The notes beneath the pieces were generated by a model. The model did not search any database. It worked only from the letters and a program-made list of their open reading frames with translations, and was not told the origin of the DNA. From assembly GCA_946965045.2 (NCBI GenBank), contig OX337235.1, forward strand, positions 1 to 64,000: a stretch of DNA of 64,000 bases, in the 5' to 3' direction. Position numbers and translations under genes: made by a program. Of this stretch, positions 47,927-61,600 are shown one piece after another. The DNA is from Epithemia pelagica (lineage: Eukaryota; Bacillariophyta; Bacillariophyceae; Surirellales; Surirellaceae). Positions within the stretch are counted from its first letter, which is position 1. Every line of letters starts with the position of its first letter.

Positions 47927-49819
47927 TTAGTGTGGATAGTGGTCGTCGTCATGTTTCTTGGTTTGGGTGTGGTGGGGTGATGATGATGATGCGTGTTTGG
48001 GTGGTTGTGTTTGTGGTGCGGGTTGTTGATTGCTGTACCAGACCAGAGTGACGGTACCGGTCGTGACCAGGACATTGCCGGTCCACCCGGTAAGTCCAGG
48101 CCAGGGACTGACATGGGCAAGACTGGCCAAGACTTCGGCCACGACGGGTTCCATGAGGGCTGCCACGGCAATGACGAGCGGATCCAAATATTGCAAGCAA
48201 TGGGCATAGCCCATGACACCGCCCACATTGCACAAGAGGACCAAGACCAGTTCGAGCGGTAAGCGATCCATGCGAGCAAAACTGAGCCATCCCCACAAGC
48301 CGTGATTGGGATTGGCATCCCAGGTCACGACCGGGACGCCACCTGGTTGTGCGTCATTGGTTTCAGAAGTCATGGTTGTCGTCGTCGTGGTGGTCAACGA
48401 AATCCACACCAAGGCATAGAGAGAACTGCCGGCCATGACGGACCATAAAAACAAGGGCAAATTGGTCATTTTTCGTCGAATTTCCTTGGCCAAGGTGAGG
48501 TATCCCACACCGGCAATACTGGACACGAGGGCAAAGGCATTGCCGACCATGGTCCACCACAGGGCGGCCCACAAGGATGATGAATTGGACGAGTCGGTTT
48601 GGTAATGATCGTGAACTGTCGCAATGGCATCAATGCCATGTCGATGATGATGGTGATGATGCGATCGATGCGAGGCGGCATGAGGATCCATGAGTTCGTT
48701 AGTGTCCAAAGTACTACTGCTGCTGGTCGTGGTTGCCGTGGCGGCAGCGGAATCGTGCGAGCACAGGAGCACGCCGCCAAAGGCCACGAGGGCGCCTCCG
48801 GCTTCCCAGACCGACACGGGTTGCTTCCAGCAAAAGACTTTGAGGACGAGCAAGACGAGGGATTGGGCATTGCTCCAACTCACGGCATTGCCAACGGTCG
48901 TATATTGCAAGGCCAAGACAAAGCAGACAATTTGACAAGTATAAAAAAAGGAAATGAGGGCCAAGCGGGGGAGGAGGAACCACCTTGGAGGAGTGCTGGA
49001 ATTGGACTTTGTAGGAGCCGCGGCGCTTGGTGTCGTGGTTATCTTTGTGGTCGTGGCATGCCACCAGAGCGCAAGGGGACTCAGTACCAGACTGGTGGCC
49101 GTGGTACGCCAAAAGACCTTGAGGACCGGTGTCGAAACGGAATGTTGCAATTCCAACAAGGGTCCAATGGCCGACAAGGAAACCGTGGCCAATAAGAGTA
49201 AAATGTAGACACTGGTAGGAACGGCCGACGATGGAGTGGGCGTGGTTGGAAAAGTAGTTGTTGCTTTGGAGGAGGAACCAAGGTCCACGGTAGAGTGTTC
49301 CAGTGCTGCGGTTGGTGGGTCCTGGCTTCCTTCCAGAGACGACGACAAGATGGGTATCAATTGTTGTTCTTCTTCCAAACTATACAAGTCTGTCCCCGAA
49401 TCGTACGAGTGCAAATCGTCCGGGTCCGACAAGGAGGCGGCTGTTGTCGTAGTATGATTGTGAGAATTTGGATTGACCAGGGCAATGCCCCCACTGTTGG
49501 TGGAACGATTGTGATTGTTCTGGGAAGAACCCAGGAATGTGGAAGAAACCCAGCCATACCACCAGGACCGAACAGGAGGAGAAGGGTTTCTCCTTGACGA
49601 ATGGATCGTCGTCGCATGATGATTGTTATTGATCATGGGATCACTGGTTTTTCGTTTCATGGGACGTTTGCGTCGTCGTCGTTGGGGGGAAGGATGATGA
49701 TGAGGCATGGTGGATTCGGTCAAGGAGGAGGAATGTGCCGACGTCGATCGATGCGTGACGGTCGTGCTGGGTATTGGAATGGACGACGATCCCATACTAC
49801 TCGTTGCGGAAGAGTCCAT
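47927..49819 (-). CDS. Drug/metabolite transporter superfamily (EamA) protein
   Basis: 630 residues from the ATG at 49819 (context CACAATGGAC). The frame stays open to 50125 but that part has no domain. A Ser/His-rich N-terminus (to about 200) is followed by ten predicted helices in two EamA halves: SVYILLLLATVSLSAIGPLL; VFWRTTATSLVLSPLALWW; LALISFFYTCQIVCFVLALQ; SWSNAQSLVLLVLKVFCWK; GGALVAFGGVLLC; then GNAFALVSSIAGVGYLTLA; LFLWSVMAGSSLYALVWISL; LELVLVLLCNVGGVMGYAHC; DPLVIAVAALMEPVVAEVLA; and WTGNVLVTTGTVTLVWYSN. The LEPV-like MEPVVAEVLA is a typical EamA signature. A His-rich loop sits between the halves. Substrate is unknown; nucleotide-sugar or metabolite export is usual for the superfamily. 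Confidence 0.85.
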   Translation of the reverse strand: MDSSATSSMGSSSIPIPSTTVTHRSTSAHSSSLTESTMPHHHPSPQRRRRKRPMKRKTSDPMINNNHHATTIHSSRRNPSPPVRSWWYGWVSSTFLGSSQNNHNRSTNSGGIALVNPNSHNHTTTTAASLSDPDDLHSYDSGTDLYSLEEEQQLIPILSSSLEGSQDPPTAALEHSTVDLGSSSKATTTFPTTPTPSSAVPTSVYILLLLATVSLSAIGPLLELQHSVSTPVLKVFWRTTATSLVLSPLALWWHATTTKITTTPSAAAPTKSNSSTPPRWFLLPRLALISFFYTCQIVCFVLALQYTTVGNAVSWSNAQSLVLLVLKVFCWKQPVSVWEAGGALVAFGGVLLCSHDSAAATATTTSSSSTLDTNELMDPHAASHRSHHHHHHRHGIDAIATVHDHYQTDSSNSSSLWAALWWTMVGNAFALVSSIAGVGYLTLAKEIRRKMTNLPLFLWSVMAGSSLYALVWISLTTTTTTTMTSETNDAQPGGVPVVTWDANPNHGLWGWLSFARMDRLPLELVLVLLCNVGGVMGYAHCLQYLDPLVIAVAALMEPVVAEVLASLAHVSPWPGLTGWTGNVLVTTGTVTLVWYSNQQPAPQTQPPKHASSSSPHHTQTKKHDDDHYPH

Positions 49820-50615
49820 TGTGTCGTTGGTCCTTCTTCTTTTGGGGTTTGCCGATCGATTGGACAATCCTCTGGAGAGTGGAGTTGTTGTGTTATCTCG
49901 TCGTTGTTGTGGTTCGAGAGAGAGAGGAGAGAAGACCAAAGACCGCATGCACGTTGCGCAAGCCACGTATCTACCAAAGATTCGCCTTGGGGCTTGGTCA
50001 TTGTGACTGTCTGTGCGGTCATATCGGAAGAGCGGACAGACGCCTTGATATCGGATGCACGGACAGACGAATGATGACGCGGTCGGATCGACGGACTTGT
50101 GGGGGGCTGACTGACACCAGATCATCCCCCACAGCCCAAACGTGAGGTGGCATCCTTCGTGCCACTAATACGGAGCGTCTCCGAAAGAGTCATGATGAGT
50201 ATGGCAAGAAGTAGGTGGTTTCTCTCCCCGGGACGAGGAGTAGAAGTGAGAACCGTGAGAACAACAAAGAGAACCGAACACAAACGATCCCCTTCCTGTG
50301 CTCGCCAGAACACGAACCAAAAAAACACAACCGTTCTGCTGGCAGTGCCTTTACACCTCTTTGGCAAAACACACCACCAACCAACCAAGCAGCATCGCCA
50401 CAACGAGAACAGCAGCGTCAGGCACGAGCCACGGTGACTGTTGTCGAGTCGGTTGGAGTGCCGTTGTGTCGTATTGTTTGGACTCTTTGGACCAATCACG
50501 TTCTCTCTCCCTGTCTCGGTTGGTCTGGACACTCCCACTACTACTTGTCCTTCTTTGGGACGTGAACGTTACACCATTGCCTCACGAAGAAATTCAGAGT
50601 TTTACCTTCACCATA
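49820..50615. promoter_or_regulatory. Divergent intergenic region
   Basis: 796 bp between the starts of the EamA transporter and the next plus-strand gene. Open frames extend into it from both sides but without domain content. No specific site could be assigned. Confidence 0.4.
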
Positions 50616-52091
50616 ATGGCTACAACCCAACCAAACAACAACTACTCCTACCACAACCACAAGAATCCAATGGCTTCCTCCTTGCCCTTTCCGTACAGTC
50701 CTCGACGCAACATTATTTTTGGAACGCATCCATCGTCGTCGTCGTCATTCGTGTCGTCTTGGAAGGAACCAGCACTGCAGTTCCAGCAGCAGCCACAACA
50801 CGCAGGGCAAGAACCACCACCACGACGACGACAAGTGTATCACAGCCATTCTTGGAACCCTCTGTCGTCGAATGACAAACCACCCTGCAACGCACCACCT
50901 CCAGCAGCAGCAGCACCTCCCGAATGGTCCGTCGTAGTACCACCTCCTCCGGTTGTGGTCTTGGACCACAACCAGAACCACCACCCAAAGTCCTGGACCA
51001 ACCACCACCACAACCACAATAATAATAAGAACGTCACACCACCACCACCAACTACAACAACACCGTTTGATGGCTGGTTGGAACTCTCCTGCTCTTTGTC
51101 ATCATCATCCTTGTGCTCTGTCACGTGCGATTCCTCCAGTGTCGGTACGCATCCGTCCGTGTCGTCGTCGTCCTGCTATTACGACGACCATGCGTGTCCG
51201 GTTCACCACCACCACCCCAAAAAGAAAACGGTACGGTGGAACGAGGCTGGCAATCAATGGCATGAGGCGCCCGACCACGACAAGAATGATAACCACAACC
51301 ACAATTCACCGTTCTTGATGTGGTATAGGGCAAAGGACTATGAACGATTTACCAAAGAGTACTACGATCAAGCAGTTGTGCGAGCCTTGCAACAGCAACC
51401 ACAACAATTGTATTGGTTGGAGGACGAGGCACGCATCCGCTTGTCGCACGTATTTCGACAGTGCAGTAATCGCCGCCATTCGAGAAATCACCACCAACAA
51501 CACAATTCTCCCACAGCTCACACGGATACGAGTAGTAGTGACAATGAGGAGAAGGATGATACCAGCACATCGACCGAGGACTTGGCCCTCTTGTATTATG
51601 ATTGGAAAAATGATTCGGATCATTCTTCCAACAACAACAATGACAATGACGACGAACCAGAAACCTTGGTGGGCTTGGAAGACGTGTGGTTGACCGCCTC
51701 GTGTCGATTGCAAGGCCGCGTCCGATCCAATGCCTGGCATCGTTTTGTGGTGGAACGACTCCCCGAACTGGAATCGACGACTGCAACAACGACTGTCGTT
51801 TCAGGAGTCCGAACACGACAATCCGCATCTTCCACGAAACAAGAACAACAAAACACTAGTTCTCCTCGCCACTCGGGGCGTCGCCGTCGCCGTACCAATC
51901 GCCGGCAATCACTGCACGAGGCCAGTCAAACCTTGTGCCTCCCCGCTCAACGCTTTGCCCATGCCATTGCCCAGGGTCTAGCGCTGGCGTTGGATTGGCA
52001 AGATGAACAAGAAGAAGAAGCAGTACAACAACAACAAGAACAAGAACAAGAACATGAACAACAACAAGACGACGACGAACCGCACTCCTGA
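50616..52091 (+). CDS. Low-complexity hypothetical protein with a conserved-looking core
   Basis: 491 residues from the ATG at 50616 (MATTQPNNNYSY); the frame is open upstream to 50298. The N-terminal half is rich in His, Asn, Pro and Ser. The core starts KKKTVRWNEAGNQWHEAP and continues SPFLMWYRAKDYERFTKEYY, DEARIRLSHVFRQC, and LVGLEDVWLTASCRLQ. It ends with a basic RRRRTNRRQS and a Gln/Glu-rich tail (LALDWQDEQEEE). The V-x-W-N-E then W-Y-x-x-x-D-Y layout looks like a family I have seen only as unannotated diatom proteins. No function can be given. Confidence 0.6.
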   Translation: MATTQPNNNYSYHNHKNPMASSLPFPYSPRRNIIFGTHPSSSSSFVSSWKEPALQFQQQPQHAGQEPPPRRRQVYHSHSWNPLSSNDKPPCNAPPPAAAAPPEWSVVVPPPPVVVLDHNQNHHPKSWTNHHHNHNNNKNVTPPPPTTTTPFDGWLELSCSLSSSSLCSVTCDSSSVGTHPSVSSSSCYYDDHACPVHHHHPKKKTVRWNEAGNQWHEAPDHDKNDNHNHNSPFLMWYRAKDYERFTKEYYDQAVVRALQQQPQQLYWLEDEARIRLSHVFRQCSNRRHSRNHHQQHNSPTAHTDTSSSDNEEKDDTSTSTEDLALLYYDWKNDSDHSSNNNNDNDDEPETLVGLEDVWLTASCRLQGRVRSNAWHRFVVERLPELESTTATTTVVSGVRTRQSASSTKQEQQNTSSPRHSGRRRRRTNRRQSLHEASQTLCLPAQRFAHAIAQGLALALDWQDEQEEEAVQQQQEQEQEHEQQQDDDEPHS

Positions 52092-52671
52092 GTCATGTGT
52101 GTGTCTTGTACAATTGCCTGCTTCTTATAGAGACACCAATCTCTTGGAGTCGTAACCAGGGAACGTGCGATGATGATGATGATGATGATAATGATGATAC
52201 GGCAGGGACAGTTTTGGTTTTCAGAGTGTGCTGGGACACGTTTCGCCCCAACGACCAAACACAATCTCCAAACACAACCACAACAACAAAACCGCGTTCC
52301 CCACAGTGTCGTCGTCTTTCATCCTTTGCGCAAGAGGCCAAGTGAGTGAAACCTGTGGTTGTGCGTACAAATCCGCCAGTCGAACGCTTTGCACAAGCCG
52401 TGACACAGAGGGCTTGGTGTGCTGGCCTTTTGGAATGACACAAGACAAACAACACGAACACAGGATCCCGACAACAGCACTCCACACTCTAGTTTCTTGT
52501 CACAAGATGATGTACAACACATACACAAGAATATACCAAGTAGAATTGTAGATTATTATGCTATAGAAATTCTCTGAAGCTATAGAAATTCTCTGAAATG
52601 TATGTGTATATATGGTTGTGAGTGAGTTGTGTAGAATAGAGGAGCCGACCGCATAGGCGTGATGCCTTGGT
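52092..52671. other. Convergent 3' intergenic region
   Basis: Contains a GAT microsatellite at about 52169-52199 and a tandem 19-bp duplication CTATAGAAATTCTCTGAA(G/A) at 52561-52598. No gene. Confidence 0.6.
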
Positions 52672-55600
52672 TTAGAGTTCTAGGAACTCATGCATGGATC
52701 CAGCTTCGGCCAAAATGTTATCAAATTCCGACATGTCATCCAAATCAATGTGGGCCCGTCCTAGCATGTGGGTAAAATCTTCGGAAGCATTGCTGCTGGT
52801 GGTTGCAGCACCAGCTGCACTCGCACTAGCCGTCGTTGTGGCGCCCCTCCCCCCGGTTGAAGCAGCAGCAGCCGCCGCGGCGGAAGAGGAGGCATCGGAG
52901 GAGGAAAAGCGATCCAAGGGATGGATGGAGGAATTCCGTACAATCGCCGAAGCCGACGATGGTGTTCCATGAGACTCTTCTCCTTGCTGCGAGTAATCCT
53001 CCATGGGTGGAATAAGGTGGTGTCGTTCTTGTCGCAACTGCTCTTCCCGTTCTTCTTCTTGTCGTCGCAGTTTGCGTTCTTCTTGTTCCCGACGCTGCAA
53101 TTCTTGTTGCTTCCGTTGCTCTTGTTGTGCTTGTCGTTGTTTTTGTTGTTCCTTCATACGACGATGGGCATTAATCTGAGAAGCCAACGATGAGTCTGTG
53201 GCATAGTAGTCATCCGTATCATTGCCATCATCATCTTGGTCGTCATCGGCATCGCCACCGGCATCTCGTTCCTCTTGTGTGGTCAAGTCAATAAAGGTTT
53301 GCGATGGTGGATCTCGTTTCTTGCGTCGTGAGGAACGTCTGGGCCGGGGACCTGGTGCTCGTCGAGGAAGAGGTGTCATGGCTTTTTCCGATTCCTCTGG
53401 TAATGAAGCATGTGACTGTAAGCGAGGCTGTTGCAAGGAGGAGAATTCGTCGTGGCGGAATCGCGGTGTGTCGTATTGTTGTTGTTGTTGCTTGGGAAGA
53501 ACCGAACCCCGGGCCGTCCGTGCCACCTTTCTTCGAATTTCCATGGACACGGGAATGTCCTCCTCCAATGGCCAGGGTAGATTCTCCATCATTGTGTTAT
53601 TGGTGTTGTGTCTTGAATAAGTGTCTTGTGGTTCTTCGGCAAAGGGGTCTTGCTGTTGTTTGGTTGATTTGCGAGTTTTTCCTCCCATGATCGACCAGTC
53701 TCTCTCATCGCTGTTCCGGTCGGAAGCGCTGGACAGTGTGTGGTAAGTGCTGGCCATTGCTTCGGGAGAAAGGGGTTGTGTGGTACTGGTGGAACGATCG
53801 GGGGGAGAATAAGGTGCTTTGCCCGGTGGGGAAGGACTTCGACTGTTCTTGTGGTTGTTTCCTGCTCGGATGTGACCATCGAGGGCAGTTACCGATCGTA
53901 ACTCGTCACTATCGTCTTCATTCGACATGCTTTTGATCCATGACAAACAGGCATTGTCCAGAGCCCGGCCCATGTGCTCTTCCAAGATGCCGCCCCTTGT
54001 CTTTTTGGTCTTTGCAGTCTCTCTGCGAGGCCGCCTTGTTCCAATTGCACCAGGAACCATGGATGTTCCAATGCTCTCCTCTTGACGTGACGATGACATG
54101 GAGGATTCAAGGTCGTTACGGACAGTGGTGGTCATTCCTTTCAAGTTCTGAAGCAAGGCAAAGGAATCCATTGATGTGTGTTGTGAACCAATTTCGGCGC
54201 AAAGAAGTCGTTCTTCCAAATCACACAATCGCAGCAACAGCTTTCGTTTCTCCAGCAGTGATCGTACGCCTTGACTTTCGTCGTCATCATCTACAATATC
54301 CTCGTACAGTTTGTCCCGAACCTCGTTCCCCTTTGCAGTCACTTGCTTGACTCGGTTGTGAAGCTCGGCTAATTTTTTGGCCTCTTCCAACAGCCTGACC
54401 TTCAAGCCAGTGACATTTTTGTCCTCCATAAACTTTCCGGAATGATCCAACTGAAAAGCCACGTCTTCCCACACACCTTCGGCTGCATTCCATACCTGTA
54501 AGGTGTCGTGTTCGGGATCAAACGCCTCTTCAGCGTGTTCAGAATGAGAAAGCCGACTCACAGAGAGTTCGTCAAATAAGTCTCCATATCTGGTATCAGT
54601 ACGTTCATCATCATCCACCTCATTTTCCCCACCAAATGAATCCTGGCTCACACTACCTGTTCGAGCTGCCGATGAGTCTGATTTCGAATGCCGTTTGCGG
54701 CCATACTTTTCGGGAACGCTGGACAAGTCGGTGACATCCGGTGGCGATAACGACTTGGTAGTATTCGAAACCACTCCCGTACAGTCCGAATCTCGTGAAG
54801 TCACAGAAGAGTGGTCTGGAACTCGTTCTGGTTCGCTAAGCAACAAGGAGAGGGAGCTATTTTCAATGCTGACCGTTTCATTCCGATGATCTTTTGAATC
54901 ATCTTGGTTTTGCATGGCATCGACTGGAGATGATGATGTAAAAACGGATGCACTGGAATCATCTCGACTCCTCTGTTCATTTGCAACTGTTCTCGACTTT
55001 TGGTCATCAGCGGGCTGGAAAAACATGAGAGGGGCTCCTTGTGATTCATCACGGACTTGCGCCTTAGTATGATCTTTGCCGGTGACATGATCCTCTTCCC
55101 GAGACATCCCAGATAAATAAACCGAACTTCTTTGTGTATCCGAGCCGCTCGTTGCCTCGTCTTGACTGTCTTCTGCCGCAGATGTCGTGACAGTCCAAAA
55201 TACTCTGGATCCGTCCTCTTCCGTTTCGGTCTTTAGACCACAAAATTTGGTATTGGGATCATAGTGAGAGTACAGAGTCTTGAGCACCGACATCTCTCCT
55301 CCCCACTCGGTTCTGCCATGCAACGGCGTGTTATGTCGCTTTTCTTTCGATGGAATCTGCGCTGTGAAATCCAGCATGCCTTCCTTGAGATCCTGATATT
55401 CGTTGTACTCATCAGCATCTTTGCTGTAATTTCTGGCACGGATCTGATGATCAATGTCTTTCGCGAACGCTTCCCAATGCTGAGGAACTGCCGTGATGCT
55501 GTCGTCCAGAAGTGATGTCGCAAGTAGCGATAAGGCTTTTTCTCCCCGCATCTGGATCATCCCAACAAGCATAAGGGGCAAAAGTCCTGAAACCACTGTC

Positions 55601-58600
55601 GCTGGATCGTCCAGCACAAATGGGTAGGATGAGTCAGATTCACCCACAACCGGGAACCCGTTATTCTCGTCGATCAGATAGAAGTAACCCTTCCCTTTCT
55701 TGTAAAAGGCCAGTACTTCTTCTTCAAACTCTTCGATCTTCTCAAATGCGTCTTCTCGTAAAGTCTCATCGTCTGCTTGCTCGTACAGCGATATACCGTA
55801 TTCTTTCTTGGATTTTGCATCAACATAGTACAAGATACTGCACGGATCTGTGAGTTGCAACAGATATTCAGCGAATTTCATGGCTGCAGGAGCTGATTCA
55901 GGGGAGGCCATCCCGACAGTGCCGTCGTCCAAGCGAGCAAGCATGTAGGGGAGAATCACAAAACTTGTCGGTACAGAGAAGTCTCTGACGTTGAAGAACT
56001 CTCTGCAGAGATAACCCATAGAGTAGTCGGCTGTTTTGGAAGAGAGGGCATCGGAACGGATACTTGAGGGAACTCCAGAGGACCCGTCTGTTACCAGGGA
56101 TGAGTCCGAACTCTTTCCAAGCCGATTCTTGATGATAGCTACGGATGCCTTGGTTGCAACATCGAGAACATTCGCACCATTAGGAGCTTTTGCTTCGCCC
56201 AACTTTTGTACCAAATCTAAAGGAAGTCCGTTGACAATCCTTTTGACCCGACTTGTATTGGAGTCCCGATCACCACCTGGACTGGAATTTGAACAGAACC
56301 ACACCCAAACGAGCTCCGATGCAACAGTAAGGCCGAGGGATTGATCGTCTCTGACTTGCTGTGCTTCAAAAAGGATCCGTGACTCATATCGCTGCAAACG
56401 TGTTTCATCGGATATGAAGGGTTCCACAGGATTGTATGCGAATAAAAGGTCAGAACGACTGATCGCGTCTTCCCTTGAAGTTGGAGTGTTCTTGATCTTT
56501 GACCATTTCAGCTTCGGACCTGATGATGCCGTGATTTCCCATTTTGGATAATCCGTCGACAGGCTATCATGGAGCTCAACCGGTAAACAACCATCCGGTA
56601 CAAATGTCGTGACTTCTGATACGTTGCAAGGTTCCGAGGCGGCAGCCGGGTAAGTCTCGAGTGCCTGACGGAGCGTCTTCACTGGAACCGTAAAGATTGT
56701 AGCAATATGAAGAGGAAGAAGTTCTCCGAAGCTTCCAGGCTCACCACACAGATGCGCATGCTTCACGACCGGACTTAGAACTATGTCGATGCATCTCGAC
56801 ATTGAGTGATACAATTTCGTGATTGCTTGGTTTGCCTCACCAGATCGTTCGTTGTCCCCTGCGGCTTGCTCATAAATTCGCTCGTACCACGTGGTTTCCC
56901 ACTTCATGAGATTTCTTGCCAAGAGGTGAACTGGCAAGTCACCGCCTCTATCAACTAGCTCACACGCAGGAGCAAAGTGATTTACAACAACTTCAATTTT
57001 CGCATACAGACTTTCGATGTCATTGACGAGACTGTCGTTGTATTTCTCGGGCCATTTAGATTTGCGGTCCTGCAGTCGACTAGAGCAGATGCAATGCAGT
57101 GCCAATCGACCATCCGTATGTCGTTTCAGCTGTGCCATGAGTGGATCCGAAACAAGAATGCGCTTGATATCGTCGACTGAGCTCTCTCCTCCAGAAAGAA
57201 GATCAAGAAGCATTGCTAAATTGTGCGAATCCATGCTCATACGTTGTCGAGAGCCCTTATTGGTTGAGTCCGACATTGAAGATTCATTTGCGTGATGGAC
57301 ACCAGAGGTTACATCACTCCCACTCCGTTCTCCCTTGGTGTGTGTCTTTGATTCAGCAGACAAAGAGCCACGTTCCGCGATACTCGAGTTCTGGTCATTC
57401 GTCAAACTACTCGCTGCGTTGGCGTTTTGCTGTCGTTTCTTTGTCTCTTCTGCGTTTGCTTTGTGCCGTGTTAACCTAGATAGCAGTTGAGCAAATCTTG
57501 CTTTTGGCCTTCCCAAGAACGACGGAGATTTGTTATCTCGATCCTGATTGGCCGTTTCTTTCTCAGTCGCAGTATCCCCAGTAACAGCTGTTGTCACTGC
57601 GTGATCTGAATGCTCCGTCAAAGGTCTCTCCGCATCGACCATTTCTTGGAAAGTGTGATTCGCTGCGTCTGGGGTTCTGGGCTCCTTTTCTCTTGTTTCT
57701 TCGGGTACCGATTCTGTAGATGTAGATTCCCCAGATAAGGGCTTTGCTTGTTCACTTTTGACTCCTGGTTGACGGTCCTCCCTTGTGCTCATGGGAGCCA
57801 CGTTGGTCTCTTCGTCATCGTTCTCATGTGAATCACCGTTAGTCTTGGACGCATCTGAATCACTTTCTTCGTTAACAGAGGAGACGAATTCAAGTCCATA
57901 TGGGGACAAAGTAGAAAAATGATGCACACTGTCCTCCGTCGACGCCATCTTCGCTCCTTCGTTTCCATCTTTAGTAGACGGAGCTGACTCTGAATTCTCT
58001 TCCAGGAGATGTATTTCAGAAATGGTTTCGTCAAGTGACTTTTCATGAGTATGGTCCTCTGATGAGCCATGTCCCGAAGTGTCTACTGATGCAACCAAAC
58101 TATCATCATTGCCCTGTTTCTTTCCACGACTTCGCTGAGATTTCTCAACGGTTATCATCGATTTGTCTACATCTGAACCAGTCTCTTCGATGCTGCCCTC
58201 ACTTGATGTCTTACGAACCGAGTCGTTGTGATCGCTGGCTGATGAAGAACCACTAGAAAAATCATCTGAAACTGTGCTGAAGATATCCGCCGCCACTGAT
58301 TTCCACACTGAGACGGCTTTTTCAACTGTGTTGGATTCTCCAGCATTACCCTCGGACGGGATGTCGTCATTCTTCATTGTGCTGCTGGCTGGTGCATTAT
58401 CATCATCAAGGGAGGATTCACTGGTTTCGATCCATGGCTCATTGACCTGTTTGTCCGTTTGGTTCGCACTGTCACTGATACTATTAGGTGAATTAGCGAC
58501 AGAAGCATTGCTCGTGGAAGCATCTGGCGAAAAGTCGGAAGATGTGTTCACCTTGGTTTCGGGCTTATGGAGGATCTCGGTAGCTCTCTCCAGGAGCTTC

Positions 58601-61600
58601 TTGGCCATTGCATTGGTAGGGTCTTCATCCTCCTCAGCTGGATCGTCCGCTTTGTTGCTCAGAATGGATCTAGCGGAAACTATGTTAAAGTCGTCGCTGT
58701 CTCCGTGCTCCTCATGGAACGACTCCTGTTCTTGATCGTTGATGGGGGCGGTGGCTGCTTTTTCTGGCGTTGGTCCACCGACAACTTGTTCAGACTCCAC
58801 ATAGGTTGTCTTCTTTGATGGGTTAAGAATACGAGACGCCCGCTCGAGTATCTGTTGTGCCAGAACATTCGTTTCTTCTTGCATTTTAGGTACGTTCTTG
58901 GTGTCGTCACTGCTTGGTCTATTCTCATGAGTGCCTTGTTTACTATCGCTATTCTCAGATGAAGGAGAATCATCTTTATGAGCATGAGGCTTGGAAAGAA
59001 TTTGGGTACCAAGCTCGAGAAGTTGTTGTGCACGTAGATTTGTCTCGTCAACTTGTTCCGTTTCGCTTCTTTCGAGATCATATTTTTCGTCGACATGAGC
59101 CATTGATGCTGTCATCATGTGTGCCTCATCATGAATAATGCCACTTTCGTCAGCAGAATGTGGTTCGGGTGCTGGTTCGAGATCAGTTTTAGCTCCATGG
59201 TTGCCGGGTGAGGCGACCATTTGGTCATTTAGGATGTGATCTGAATGTGCCGAATCAAGACTCAGAGTAGAGTTTGCCAATGGGATTTCGTTTCTCAATT
59301 CCGGTTCAGTCTGTTGCGATTCAACCTCCATTGTAAGGTTTGGCATTATTGTTTCCTTTGGCTCATAGTTCACTTGCTGTGCCAGATAAGTCTCGTTGTA
59401 TCGCGATATAGCCGCAGACAACATGTCAAGCGTGGCAAATGGATTGAACGTAGTCCCTTTCTCGTCACTGGTTGTTTTCGTTTGTCGTTCATAACTGTTC
59501 AAACATACATCGTTCTCGTCTTGCTCCTCAATCACAGAGTTTTCTTCTTCTTTTTCTGAAGCTACTTCAGTGATGTCCTTCACCTTGAGTTCCGGTTGTG
59601 ATTGAATCTTTTGAAGAATGGATTCTTGAAGCTGCTGAATCGTGTCCGCATCATGATCCTGTTCATTTTTCTCAATGAGCGCGAGATCATGGGGAGATGA
59701 ATCCTCACCTTCATTTTCGCCACTATGCTCCATCTCAGTCTCTGAAAATTGGGATGGGAAAGGAACCAACAAATCATCGACCTTGGGTGGTGGCGGTCCC
59801 TCGTATACAACCATTTGACTCTCGTCGGGCGGTGGAAATTGAACCAGGAGTTCACTCGACTCTTCAGGTGCACCGGTCCAAGGTACCATATTGTTGAAGG
59901 TAGCTTCAAAAAGCGGACCATGTGGTGGCAAACGATAATCGGTAACAATCGTGTATGCTTCTGTGCCATTTCCCGACGGGTGAGCAAAAGGAACCAACAT
60001 GGACTCCACTCCTTCTTCTTCACACTCTGTCGGTGGTGGAAACGGAACCAACAAAGTCGAGTCGTCTGGATTCGACTTAACGTCCTCCTCACCAACGGAG
60101 CTTGCTGTAGCATTCTCCGCCGCTGTTCCATCCAGAGACGAAGAAGTGATCGCGTTCTCCGTGTCCGGTTCCTGGAAGGGATTCGTCGAATCAACAATCA
60201 TATCGCTCGTGGCCACATCAGTACCAGCTTCTTGAGGAAACGAGTATTTTATTCCCAGTGTGGCAGTATCTTCTGGACCGTGTGGTTGCTCCATCTGGCT
60301 TGGAAGTGACTCTGTTTGCTCCTCTTTTCTTTCTTCGCCAGGCGTGGAATGGAAAGAATGCGACAATTGAATCATGGACGAAAAGAAAACATTGGACCAA
60401 CTCTCATTACTTGCTCTGTTGCTTGTATGTTCTAAAGACTCCACGTGTCCCTCAGGTTCCGGCATGACCGCCTCTTCTTGACTCTCCAACGCCGTGGGGT
60501 CTTCCATGAGGTCATCCGATTCCGAAAGGATCTCTTCCATACGAGTAGTATGTACGTCGTATTCTTCAAAAAGCTCTTCGTTTCCCATTGTATCGGCATA
60601 GGGACCATCGGTAGGCACCATTTGCTCTTCCAGGAACTGTGCCACCGTTTCTTCCAGTCCATAATGAGGAAATTCCAAGTGCTTATCGTCGGATGCATGG
60701 TTTTCAATCTCGGGTGACGATAACGTAGGAACCAAAGGTTTTTCTTCTTCTAATTCTTCGGCTGGATCGTCGCCTCCGTTGCTCAAGGACGTGTAAAGCT
60801 CCACCATGGCAGCCACTCTCCCCGGCTTTCGGCGTACATGGGATTGGCTTGTATCGTTCATGGACGCATTCCAAACTGCCGTCGGGGGAGGTTGTTCCCT
60901 CCATTCACTATCGTGACTTGCCTGCTGGAACGTCTTGGCGTGCTGGTGTTGGTCAATCTCGGCTTCTTTTCCGGAATCTGTTGGAGAAATGTGAAGCAAG
61001 GATTCCCCGGGTACTCGACTCATTTTCTGCTGCTGGTTTGGAGTACGAGGCCCCTTCTTGTTCTGTAGACTGGAAGGTTTGGGCGTCTGAGTGGAAGCAA
61101 CGGACAAACCCAATGACGGCACCACCTCTTGCGGATCATGGCTCTTGTGCGGTTCTCGAGTAACACGATTCCTATTTGGTGTGCTCCAAGAGCCGGACGT
61201 ATACAACTCTCGTTCTTCCTTTGGAGCTTGTGGGCTGGAAACTCCCGACTGCTGCTGCTGCGGTTGAGGAGGCCTCAATGGCGACAAGCTAGAGGTTCGT
61301 TTCTTTTTCACATAATCACGATCCCGTTCCAACAAGGCTTTGAGAGACGGCTTGCTGTCGTTGGTCGTGGCGGAGGAATACTGACTCGAAACTTGTGGAG
61401 ACGTTGGAGGAGAAGCCAGCGTGTGGGACCTCTTGGGAGACAAGGGAGGATACATGGAGGAGGACGAGGGTGTAATGTCGCTGTTTGGACTCAACTCCAT
61501 GGGATGATGAGCATGAGGGTCAGTTCGACGAGGAATGTTCATACCCACTGGCGTCTTGGGGGCCGTGGTTCCATTCGTTTCGTTGCTGGTACCATGCCTG

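Noticed and set aside
47439-47930. Overlapping frames with poly-Arg, poly-Lys or poly-Phe
   Set aside because: Produced by TTC, TTG and CA microsatellites in all frames; no consistent coding signal.
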